In this document: piece by piece, positions 6,777 to 14,488 of the stretch | How the letters are laid out: each line of letters begins with the position of its first letter | Position numbering within the stretch: the first letter of the stretch is position 1 | Source: Saccharothrix luteola | GTDB lineage: Bacteria > Actinomycetota > Actinomycetes > Mycobacteriales > Pseudonocardiaceae | Length of the DNA: 64,000 nt | Assembly: GCF_020859565.1 (NCBI RefSeq) | Contig: NZ_JAJHUO010000018.1 | Coordinates: forward strand, 124,001-188,000 | Reading direction: 5' to 3' | Notes under the pieces: generated by a model | The model's database searches: none | Seen by the model: the letters and a program-made list of their open reading frames with translations, nothing else | What the model was told of the DNA's origin: nothing | Made by a program: the position numbers and the translations under genes

Positions 6777-7898
6777 ATGTCCTGGCAAGAGGACCTGGCA
6801 GAGCTGGACCGCACATTGGCGGAGGGTCGGATCAGCGCCGACGACTACCGCCGACGCCGGGATGAACTCCTCGCCGCCGCCTCGGGTGGCGGCCCGGCCG
6901 CACCGCCCAACAGCGGCCCGTTCGCGCCGCCCGTGCGGTGGGACGCGGTGCCGCCGTCGCAGCCGAACCAGAACCCCGACGCCACCCAGATCGTCACGCC
7001 CGGAGCGGTCCCGCAGGCCAACCCGGACCGGACGCAGGTGGTGAGCCAGCGGCCGGCCGACGCCGACCGCACCCAGTACGTGACGCCGATCGCGCCGCAG
7101 CAGCAGATGCCCCCGCAGCAGCAACAACAGCAGCAGCAGGGTGGCTGGCAGTCCGGCCCGCCGTCGAGCACGCCGCCGTGGGGTGGCGACAGCTACAGCC
7201 CGGTGGGCGACGCCAACCCGAGCTGGATCGCGCAGGGCCCCGAGGTCTTCGACGACACCGGCGGCGGCGGCAAGGGCAAGGTCATCGGCATCGTGCTGGC
7301 CATCGTGCTGCTCGCGGGCATCGCGTTCGGCGCCTACTGGATCTGGGGCCGCGGCGAGTCGTCGCCGACGGCCGGTGGCAACACCACCGGGGCCAGCGCG
7401 ACCACGACCACCACGCCGCCGCCACCGCCGGACCCGCTGCCGGTCGGCAAGGTCCCCGGCAAGGTCAGCACGAACAAGGCGGTGACCGACTTCTCCGGCG
7501 TCCCGCAGCTCAAGTACCTGCTGGACACGGAGGCCGCGCTCTACACGACCGCGGGCGCCACCAAGACCAAGTTGTCCCAGTTCAAACTGGACGACGGCTC
7601 CCAGGGCATCGTGCTGATCGTGCAGGGCACCGACGCCACGGCCGCCGCGGCCGCCGCCCTCGAGCTGAACAACACCCAGATCAACAACGGTATGACGCAG
7701 ATCACGGACGGCCCCGCCGGCGCGATGGTGTGCCAGGTCGACGCGAAGGACGGGCAGAACGCCCGCGTCCGCGCCCACTACAGCAGCAAGGACCTGATCG
7801 TCCGGGTCGACGTCGTCTCGCCCACGCTCGCCGTCGCGCGCAAGCACTTCGACGACGCCCTGGAAGCCCAGCTCGAGGTGCTCCCCGCCGATGGCTGA
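6777..7898 (+). CDS. Membrane-anchored protein with SHOCT-like N-terminus, first gene of glycan operon
   Basis: This 373-residue protein starts at ATG 6777 after GGAGGAG. Residues 2-36 (WQEDLAELDRTLAEGRIS, then DDYRRRRDELLAAAS) look like a SHOCT-type short helical module. A disordered cytoplasmic stretch follows with three D-x-T-Q-x-V motifs (Thr70, 86 and 99) and eight consecutive Gln. One membrane helix (about 168-190) comes next. A Thr/Pro linker then leads to an external domain of about 160 residues ending LEVLPADG. The last 60 residues resemble the end of the protein at 11694, so the two are paralogues. It overlaps the glycosyltransferase gene by eight bases. Function is unknown; a sensor or scaffold role is a guess. 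Confidence 0.8.
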   Translation: MSWQEDLAELDRTLAEGRISADDYRRRRDELLAAASGGGPAAPPNSGPFAPPVRWDAVPPSQPNQNPDATQIVTPGAVPQANPDRTQVVSQRPADADRTQYVTPIAPQQQMPPQQQQQQQQGGWQSGPPSSTPPWGGDSYSPVGDANPSWIAQGPEVFDDTGGGGKGKVIGIVLAIVLLAGIAFGAYWIWGRGESSPTAGGNTTGASATTTTTPPPPPDPLPVGKVPGKVSTNKAVTDFSGVPQLKYLLDTEAALYTTAGATKTKLSQFKLDDGSQGIVLIVQGTDATAAAAAALELNNTQINNGMTQITDGPAGAMVCQVDAKDGQNARVRAHYSSKDLIVRVDVVSPTLAVARKHFDDALEAQLEVLPADG

Positions 7899-10800
7899 CC
7901 CGCGCCACGACGGCGGCGCCGTGACCGCGTGCACCGTCGTCGCCCGCAACTACCTGCCCGCCGCGCGCGTCCTCGCCGCGTCCTACCTGGAGCACCACCC
8001 GGACCACGAGTTCGTGATCGCGGTGATCGACGCGCCGCGCGGCTCGGGCGAGCGGCAGGGCAGGCTGCGCACGGTCGGCCCCGAGGCCACCGGCATCGAC
8101 GCGGACGACTACCTGCGCATGGCCACCGCCTACAACATCACCGAGATGGCCACGGCGGTGAAGCCCTACCTGCTGCGCGAGCTGCGGTCGCAGGCCGACG
8201 TGGTGATCTACCTCGACCCGGACATCCAGGTCTTCGCGCCGATGCCGGAGCTGGAGGAGCTGGCGCTCGCGCACGGCATCGTGCTCACGCCGCACTTCCT
8301 CAACCCGCTGCCGCGCGACGGCAAGGACCCGAGCGAAGCCGCGATCATGGGCGCGGGGATCTTCAACCTCGGCTTCGTGGCCACCGGTCCCGGTTCCGAG
8401 CCGTTCCTGGACTTCTGGGCCGAGCGCCTGCGCCACGACGCGATCGTGGCGCCGGAGAAGCAGCTGTTCACCGACCAGCGGTGGGTGGACCAGGTGCCCG
8501 CGCTGTTCGACAACACTGTGCTGCGCGACCCCGGCTTCAACGTCGCCTACTGGAACATCCACGAGCGCCCGGTCGAGCGCGACGCGGACGGCGTGCTGAC
8601 CGCGGGCGGCCACCGGCTGCGGTTCTTCCACTACAGCGGGTACCGGCCGGAGAAGCCGTGGCTGCTGTCGCACCACACGCCGACCCGGCCGCGCGTGGTG
8701 CTGTCCGAGCACCCCACCGTCCGCGAGCTGTGCGACGCCTACCGCGCGTCCTTGCAGGGCAACGGCTACGCCGAGACGCTGGAGTCGATCCCGTACGGCT
8801 TCGCGAAGATGGCCGACGGCACCAAGATCAGCCCGGCCATGCGCACCCTGTACCGGGACGCGTGGGTGAAGGCCGAGCGCGGGGACACCCTCGGCCCGGT
8901 CGGCACCCGGCCGACGGTCGTCCCGCCGCACGCGTTCGACGCCGACGGCGGTCGGGCGCTGCGCGAGTGGCTCGCCGGTCCGCCGGACGACGCGCCCGTC
9001 GGCACCGCGCTGAGCCGCCTCGTGCAAGCGGTGTGGGACTCCCGCCCCGACCTGAAGACCGCGTTCCCCCTGCCGCACAGCCGTGACGCCGCGCCGTTCC
9101 GCTCCTGGTGCGCGAGCTCCGGCGTGGTCGAGGCGTCGCTGCCGGCGTGGGCGCTGCCCGCCGAGCCGGTCGAGCCGTCCGAGCCCTCGGACGACTTCGG
9201 CGTCAACGTGGTCGGCTACCTGACCGCCGAGCTCGGCGTCGGCGAGATGGCACGGCTGGTGCACGACGCGATCCGCGAGTCCGGGGTACCGGTCGTCTCC
9301 GTGGTCGAGGACCGGTTGGTGTCCAACCGCACGGGCCTGGCCGAGCCGGGCACGGTCGGGCAGCCGCGGTTCCCGATCAGCCTGCTGTGCGTGAACGCCG
9401 ACCAGACCCGCGCGGTGCTCGACCACCAGCCGCACGTCGGCCACCACCGGTACCGGATCGGCCTGTGGGCGTGGGAGCTCGAGGAGTTCCCCGGCGAGAT
9501 GCACCACGCGTTCGACCTGGTCGACGAGGTGTGGACGGTCAGCGAGTTCTGCCGCGACGCCATCGCCAAGCACACGTCGGTGCCGGTGAAGGCGATCCCG
9601 GTGCCGGTGCGCGACCCCGGTCCGGTGTCCCGGCCGCAACGCCGTCCCGGTGACCCGGTGCAGTTCCTGTTCGCGTTCGACTTCTTCAGCATCGGCCAGC
9701 GCAAGAACCCGTGGGGCCTGGTCGAGGCGTTCCAGCGGGCCTTCGAGGGCCGCGACGACGTGCGCCTGGTGCTCAAGGCGATCAACGGCGACAAGAACCC
9801 GCACACCGCCGAGCGGCTGCGGGTGAAGGTGATGGACGACCCGCGCATCGAGCTGGTCGAGCGCTACCTGTCCGTGCAGGAGCTCGACGACCTGTACGCG
9901 TCGAGCAGCGCCTACGTCTCCTTGCACCGCAGCGAGGGCTTCGGCCTCACCGTGGCCGAGGCGATGGCGCGGGCCATGCCGGTGATCTCCACCGACTACT
10001 CCAGCACCACGGAGTTCCTGGACGCCAAGACCGGCTGGCCGGTGCCGCACAAGCTGGTGCCGGTGGGTCCGGGCCACCACCCGTACCCGGCGAGCGCCGT
10101 GTGGGCCGAGCCCGACCTGGACGCCGCCGCCCGCGCCATGCGCGAGGTCGCGGACGACCCGGCCGAGGCCGCCCGCCGCGGTCGGGCGGCCCGGGAGCAC
10201 ATCCTGCGCACCCGTTCGGTGAAGCGGGCGGCTTCGTGGATGGCCGAGCAGCTGCGCGCGGCGCACGAGAGCTGGCAGGGCAGCGGCGGCGCGGGTTACC
10301 GGGCCGAGCTGCCGGGCGCGGACCTGCTGCGGCCGTTGCGCGAGTCCAAGCAGGCGCTGCTGTGGCGGGCCGAGGTCGGCACGGCGTCGCGCACGCCGCT
10401 GGCGCCCGCGCTGCGCAAGGCCGTGCTGCGTGCCATCGACCACTACGACGTGCACCAGCGCAAGGTTATGGGCACGCTCGTCGGCGGCGTCGAGGACACG
10501 CTGAACAGCGTGGTCGCGCGGCTGGAGGCGGTCGAGTCGAACGTCGAGTCCACGCGCTGGGCGAACGAGGGCCTCAAGAACCGGCTCGCGAGCGTGCAGG
10601 ACGAGGTCCGCTCCGCCGTCGAGGACAACGCGGCGAACCTGACCAACCTGGAGCAGCAGCTCGACAGCACCCTGGAACGGGTGTGGTCGCGGCTGGCGGA
10701 CGACGAGCGCACGACGTTCGACCGGTTCGCCGAGCGCGACCAGCGGCTCGACGGCGACGAGCAGCGGATCACCGAACTGGCCAGGGCGCTGTCCGCGGTG

Positions 10801-11598
10801 CAGGACACGGCACGGCTGCGGCACGCGCCGGTGCCCGCGGACGCGGAAGTCGTGGTGTGCGACGCGGGCGCGTTGCTGCTGCCCGTGGACAACGTCGTGC
10901 TGCCGTGGCTCGCCTACCACCGGTCGTGGGAGGTCGAGGAGGCCGACCTGATGGCCGGGCTCGTCGGCGACGGCACGTTCCTCGACATCGGCGCGCACGT
11001 CGGCTACCACACGCTGCGCCTGCTCCGGCGGGCCAAGGGCGTCGCGTCGGTCGTCGCGGTGGAGGCCAACCCGGTCAACGCCGAGTACCTGCGCCGCAAC
11101 GTCGTGGCCAACCTGGGCGCGGAGGGCGCGAAGACCGTCGACGTGCTGCCGGTCGCGGCGTGGGACGAGGACGGCAGCATCCGCCTCGTGCAGGCCGAGG
11201 ACGACAACAGCGGCGACCACCGGGCGCACGAGCTGTCCGACGAGGGCGCGGGCGGCGTGGTGGTCCCCGCGATCCGGCTCGACGGCAGGCCCGAGGTGGC
11301 CGACCGCCGCGTCACGCTGGTGAAGGTCGACCTGCAGGGCCGCGACCACCGGGCGCTCGCCGGCCTGACCGCCGTGCTGGAACGCGACCGCCCGCACGTG
11401 GTGTGCGAGTTCTGCCCTGGCGCGATCGTGGAGCTCGGCGACGACCCGCTCCAGGTGCTGCTCGGCTACCGCAAGATGGGCTACGCGCCCGTGCCGGTCG
11501 GCGCCGACCCGGAGGCCGAGCACGCGGACGAAGAGCTGGTGCGCCAGGCGGACGCGGCCGACACCGGCTTCCTCACGCTGTGGCTTCGGCCACTCTGA
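7891..11598 (+). CDS. Trimodular glycosyltransferase - GT4 glycosyltransferase - FkbM methyltransferase
   Basis: This 1235-residue protein without signal peptide combines three enzymes. Residues 10-290 form a GT-A-like nucleotide-sugar transferase with the acidic motif YLDPDIQVF (107-115). Residues 433-790 form a GT4-type transferase: GVNVVGYLTAELGVGEMAR, then SEGFGLTVAEAMARAMPVIS carrying the E-x7-E motif. A coiled-coil-like stretch (850-980, with LTNLEQQLDSTLERVWSRL) works as a spacer. Residues 1020-1230 form a FkbM-type SAM-dependent O-methyltransferase with FLDIGAHVGYHTLRLLRR and VEANPVNAEYLRRN. It probably adds sugars to a cell-surface glycan and caps or decorates it by methylation. Its start overlaps the previous gene by eight bases. 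Acceptor and sugars cannot be told from sequence. Confidence 0.9.
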   Translation: MADPRHDGGAVTACTVVARNYLPAARVLAASYLEHHPDHEFVIAVIDAPRGSGERQGRLRTVGPEATGIDADDYLRMATAYNITEMATAVKPYLLRELRSQADVVIYLDPDIQVFAPMPELEELALAHGIVLTPHFLNPLPRDGKDPSEAAIMGAGIFNLGFVATGPGSEPFLDFWAERLRHDAIVAPEKQLFTDQRWVDQVPALFDNTVLRDPGFNVAYWNIHERPVERDADGVLTAGGHRLRFFHYSGYRPEKPWLLSHHTPTRPRVVLSEHPTVRELCDAYRASLQGNGYAETLESIPYGFAKMADGTKISPAMRTLYRDAWVKAERGDTLGPVGTRPTVVPPHAFDADGGRALREWLAGPPDDAPVGTALSRLVQAVWDSRPDLKTAFPLPHSRDAAPFRSWCASSGVVEASLPAWALPAEPVEPSEPSDDFGVNVVGYLTAELGVGEMARLVHDAIRESGVPVVSVVEDRLVSNRTGLAEPGTVGQPRFPISLLCVNADQTRAVLDHQPHVGHHRYRIGLWAWELEEFPGEMHHAFDLVDEVWTVSEFCRDAIAKHTSVPVKAIPVPVRDPGPVSRPQRRPGDPVQFLFAFDFFSIGQRKNPWGLVEAFQRAFEGRDDVRLVLKAINGDKNPHTAERLRVKVMDDPRIELVERYLSVQELDDLYASSSAYVSLHRSEGFGLTVAEAMARAMPVISTDYSSTTEFLDAKTGWPVPHKLVPVGPGHHPYPASAVWAEPDLDAAARAMREVADDPAEAARRGRAAREHILRTRSVKRAASWMAEQLRAAHESWQGSGGAGYRAELPGADLLRPLRESKQALLWRAEVGTASRTPLAPALRKAVLRAIDHYDVHQRKVMGTLVGGVEDTLNSVVARLEAVESNVESTRWANEGLKNRLASVQDEVRSAVEDNAANLTNLEQQLDSTLERVWSRLADDERTTFDRFAERDQRLDGDEQRITELARALSAVQDTARLRHAPVPADAEVVVCDAGALLLPVDNVVLPWLAYHRSWEVEEADLMAGLVGDGTFLDIGAHVGYHTLRLLRRAKGVASVVAVEANPVNAEYLRRNVVANLGAEGAKTVDVLPVAAWDEDGSIRLVQAEDDNSGDHRAHELSDEGAGGVVVPAIRLDGRPEVADRRVTLVKVDLQGRDHRALAGLTAVLERDRPHVVCEFCPGAIVELGDDPLQVLLGYRKMGYAPVPVGADPEAEHADEELVRQADAADTGFLTLWLRPL

Positions 11599-11599
11599 C

Positions 11600-11678
11600 C
11601 ACAGCATTCGCTGTGATTCGCGGTGCTCGACCTGCGACACTCGGGCCCGGTTCCGGTAAGGGGGCCGGGTTCCGAGTG
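11600..11678 (+). promoter_or_regulatory. Two hairpins in the operon gap before the second anchored protein
   Basis: CACAGC-ATTC-GCTGTG (11600-11615) begins just after the stop codon. A longer imperfect stem follows, pairing CACTCGG (11638-11644) with CCGAGTG (11672-11678) and inner CCCGG with CCGGG. It ends two bases before the GGAGG ribosome site of the next gene, so it could attenuate transcription or hide or stabilise the message. No T-run is present. Confidence 0.45.
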
Positions 11679-11693
11679 TGGAGGTAGTGCCGA

Positions 11694-12332
11694 GTGGGTG
11701 AGGTTCGGACGCGCACGTCCACGCTCGGCGCGTTGTCGGTGGTCGGCCTGCTCGCGGCCGTCGCCTTCGGCGCGTGGGGCCTGTGGGGCGGGCAGCCGCT
11801 GCCGGCCAGCGCGCGCAACGTGCCGCCGACCGGCGAAGCGGGCCGGCTGGCCGCCGATCCGCTGGCGCTGGCGGACTTCGACTCGGGCACCGAGTCCTAC
11901 GACTACGTGCGCGCGTTCCCGGACATGCTCAGGCTCGAGTTCCTCAACCCGGCCGAGGTCGCGGTCTACGAGGAGGAGGGCGCGGGCGCGGCGCGGATGA
12001 CCGTGTCGTCGAAGCGGCCCGAGGGCCGGGTGCTCGTCGCCGTGATCCGGATGGCCGACCGGGACGCCGCGCTGCGGGCCGCCGACCGGCTGGACGAGCT
12101 GCAGCTGGAGTTCGGCCTGGAGCGGGTACCGCCCGAGCACGGCGTCACCAGGGTGACGCGGGTGATCCGGGACCTCGACGTCCAGCCCGCGCCGCGACCG
12201 ACCGCGCGCGGCTACTACGTGCACCGGGACCTGCTGGTGCGGGTCGAGTTGAACGCCAGGTCGTTCGACCTCACCTCCGAGTTCGGGCGCTTGCTGGCCA
12301 TGCAGTTGCAGGTGCTGCCCGCCGATGGCTGA
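11694..12332 (+). CDS. Membrane-anchored protein, paralogue of the operon's first gene product
   Basis: This 212-residue protein starts at GTG 11694 with GGAGG upstream. One N-terminal membrane helix (LGALSVVGLLAAVAFGAWGLW, residues about 10-30) is followed by an external domain. The last 60 residues (RGYYVHRDLLVRVELNARS ... LQVLPADG) align with the end of the 6777 protein (VRAHYSSKDLIVRVDVVSP ... LEVLPADG). Unlike that protein it lacks the cytoplasmic module. The stop overlaps the next start by eight bases in the same ATGGCTGA arrangement, so the protein-plus-next-gene junction seems to have been duplicated. Function unknown; its position suggests a partner of the glycan enzymes. Confidence 0.78.
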   Translation: MGEVRTRTSTLGALSVVGLLAAVAFGAWGLWGGQPLPASARNVPPTGEAGRLAADPLALADFDSGTESYDYVRAFPDMLRLEFLNPAEVAVYEEEGAGAARMTVSSKRPEGRVLVAVIRMADRDAALRAADRLDELQLEFGLERVPPEHGVTRVTRVIRDLDVQPAPRPTARGYYVHRDLLVRVELNARSFDLTSEFGRLLAMQLQVLPADG

Positions 12333-13293
12333 GACCCTGACGCCCGTCGAGACCGGCGGCACGACCCTGCCCGGTGTGCGCGTGGTGACCGCGACCGCCG
12401 TGTGCCTGATCGCCTACAGCCACCTGTTCGGCCTGTGGCCCAACCGGCACGGCCACGACTCCGAGCTGGTCGTGGTGATCCGAAGCTGGGTCAACCAGCC
12501 GACCGGGATCGGCGAGGACTTCGGCTTCCTCGGCGTCGCCCTGCTCCTCCTGGCGGCCGGGTACGCGGTGGCGGGCGTCGACCGGTGGTCGGTGGCGGTC
12601 CGGCTGCTGCGCCGGGTCGTGCCCGCGGTGGTGTGCGCGGTGCTGGTGGGCGCGCTGCTGTCGCTGGTCGGCGCCGAGCCGTTGACCGACGCCGCGGTGA
12701 CGACACCGGTCGCGGCGGCGGCGTTGGCGGGGCTGCTCGTGCTCGCGCTCCGGCCGGTGGAGCGCGGCGCGCCGTGGCTCGCGGTGCTGGTGCAGTTGGA
12801 GATCACCTGCGTGCTGGTGATGGCAGGCGGCTGGGCCGCCGGCGCCGGGGGTCCGGACGTGCTGCGCCTGCTCGGCCTGGTCGGCGCGCTCCTGCCGTTG
12901 ACCGCGCTCGGCCAGGTGGCGTGGCAGGTGCGCGCGGGACGGCTGACCGCGGCGCGCGGCGTCGGGCTCGGCCTGCTCGCCGTGGTGGTGCTGGTGCTGG
13001 CCGACGGGATGGCGCCGGACCTGGCCGGGTACTGGCACCCGTTGGGCGGCGTGCTGGCGCTGCTGCTGTTCCTGATCGCGCTGCCGCGCGGCGCGGCGTT
13101 GGCGTCGACGCGGCCGGTGCGCTGGCTGAGCAGCCGGGCCGTGCCGCTGTACGCGTCCGTCCCGGTCGTCGGCTACGCGGTGACCGGCGTGCTGGCGAAC
13201 GGCGTTCCGCTGCTGCTCGCGCTGCTGCTCGGCACGGTGTGCGCGGGAGGGGCCGCGGAGGCGTTGCACCGGGGTTCGGAGAAGGTGGCATGA
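12325..13293 (+). CDS. Degenerate acyltransferase-3-like membrane protein
   Basis: This 322-residue protein has about ten hydrophobic segments. It keeps several features of acyltransferase family 3: the TM1 motif AYSHLFGLW with the family's His, DFGFLGVALLLLAAGY matching the FLGVALFLVVSG of the next protein, and basic RLLRRVVP after TM2. The later half is much more Leu/Ala/Val-rich than its neighbours and lacks the clear WTLxxE-type loop (only LAVLVQLEITC remains). It may be a catalytically altered partner. It is translationally coupled on both sides: eight-base overlap with 11694 and ATGA overlap with the following acyltransferase. Family membership is fairly sure; activity is uncertain. Confidence 0.75.
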   Translation: MAETLTPVETGGTTLPGVRVVTATAVCLIAYSHLFGLWPNRHGHDSELVVVIRSWVNQPTGIGEDFGFLGVALLLLAAGYAVAGVDRWSVAVRLLRRVVPAVVCAVLVGALLSLVGAEPLTDAAVTTPVAAAALAGLLVLALRPVERGAPWLAVLVQLEITCVLVMAGGWAAGAGGPDVLRLLGLVGALLPLTALGQVAWQVRAGRLTAARGVGLGLLAVVVLVLADGMAPDLAGYWHPLGGVLALLLFLIALPRGAALASTRPVRWLSSRAVPLYASVPVVGYAVTGVLANGVPLLLALLLGTVCAGGAAEALHRGSEKVA

Positions 13294-14405
13294 CGGCGGG
13301 CACGCTGGAACGGACCGAGGTCATCCCCAAGAGCGCCGGGTACCTGCACGGCCTCGACCTGCTGCGGGTCGTCGCGTCCTGCGCGGTCGTGCTCACGCAC
13401 CTGATCGCCTGGTTCACGTTGAACGACCGCGAGTTCTGGCTGGCGGCGGCGGTCGAGCGCGGCGTCGTCGAGACGCTGCACCTCAACCCGCGCCTGTCGT
13501 TCCTCGGCGTCGCGCTGTTCCTCGTCGTCAGCGGCGTGGTGGTGACGCACGTGGCGAACCGCGAGCGACCGTTGCAGTTCCTGCGCCGCCGCGTCGTGCG
13601 GCTCATCCCGCTGCTCTGGGTCGTCACGCTCATCGTGTGGGTCCTGATCAACCTCGGCCGGCGGGTGTCGTCGGCCCGCGAGTCGAACCTGGACGTCGGC
13701 GACCTGCTCAGCGGCCTGTTCCTGGTCAACTTCTTCCAGACGCCCCAGGTGGCGCTGGTCGCGGTGACGTGGACGCTCCAGGTGCAGGTCGTCTTCTACT
13801 GCTACGTGGCGCTGACCATCCCCGTGCTGCGCAAGCGCGCCTGGATCCCGCCGCTGGCCGCCGCGCCGCTGTGCTTCACCACGCTGCTGATCACCGATCA
13901 CTTCCCGACCATGGTCGGCCACGGGATCGGCCAGTTCGCCGCGTACCTGCCGGTGCTGGTGCTGGGGCAGCTGATCTCGCTGGTGCACTCCGGCAAGGTG
14001 CACCCGGTCGCGGGCACCGCCATCGGCGCGGTGCACTTCACCCTGTTCGTCTGGGTGGACAAGGTCGGCGGCCACACCGACCAGGGCGGCTCGGTGCCGC
14101 GCACGCTGCTGTTCGCCGTGCTGCTGACCGTGCTGCTGGTGGCCGCGAGCGGTCCGGTGAGCCGGTCGCCGTTCATCCGCGGTTGGTCCAAGCGGACGTA
14201 CGCGATCTACCTGATCCACCTCAGCGCGATGTACCCCTTGTACGACGCCCTGATGCCCCACCTCGACCCGACGCTGGTCGCGGTGCTCGGCCTGGCGACG
14301 ACCGCGTTGGCGGCCGAAGCGCTTCACCGATGGGTCGAGATGCCCGCCGACCGGGCGGTCCGCCGTTGGGAACGGCGGGGCAGCGTTACCGGCCGCTCGG
14401 GATAG
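13290..14405 (+). CDS. Acyltransferase family 3 membrane protein
   Basis: This 371-residue integral membrane protein has ten predicted helices. The family moves acyl groups, usually acetyl from acetyl-CoA, across the membrane to extracellular sugars. Motifs: GLDLLRVVASCAVVLTHLIAW with the conserved TM1 His, RRRVVRLIPLLWVVTLIVWV with the R-x-x-R group, AVTWTLQVQVVFYCYVAL, and SKRTYAIYLIHLSAMYPLYD near the end. ATG 13290 overlaps the previous stop (ATGA), so expression is coupled. Within this operon it most likely O-acylates the polymer made by the trimodular enzyme; the acyl group and acceptor are inferred only from context. Confidence 0.9.
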   Translation: MTAGTLERTEVIPKSAGYLHGLDLLRVVASCAVVLTHLIAWFTLNDREFWLAAAVERGVVETLHLNPRLSFLGVALFLVVSGVVVTHVANRERPLQFLRRRVVRLIPLLWVVTLIVWVLINLGRRVSSARESNLDVGDLLSGLFLVNFFQTPQVALVAVTWTLQVQVVFYCYVALTIPVLRKRAWIPPLAAAPLCFTTLLITDHFPTMVGHGIGQFAAYLPVLVLGQLISLVHSGKVHPVAGTAIGAVHFTLFVWVDKVGGHTDQGGSVPRTLLFAVLLTVLLVAASGPVSRSPFIRGWSKRTYAIYLIHLSAMYPLYDALMPHLDPTLVAVLGLATTALAAEALHRWVEMPADRAVRRWERRGSVTGRSG

Positions 14406-14488
14406 TCACGATCCGCCGTCTGATCGAGAGCCTTCCGTTACCATGCTGGACGGCGGGGAGGCGGCGGCGACGGGGAAGGGGCGGACCC

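Noticed and set aside
6995..7135. Poly-Gln run (CAG repeats) as a possible repeat element or CRISPR-like array
   Set aside because: It is only a short in-frame Gln run in a coding region, with no spacers.
7702..11640. A very long open frame on the reverse strand opposite the trimodular glycosyltransferase gene
   Set aside because: It is Arg/His/Val-rich with no domain pattern or ribosome site. Such antisense frames arise from GC-rich third positions; the forward frame has clear enzyme motifs.
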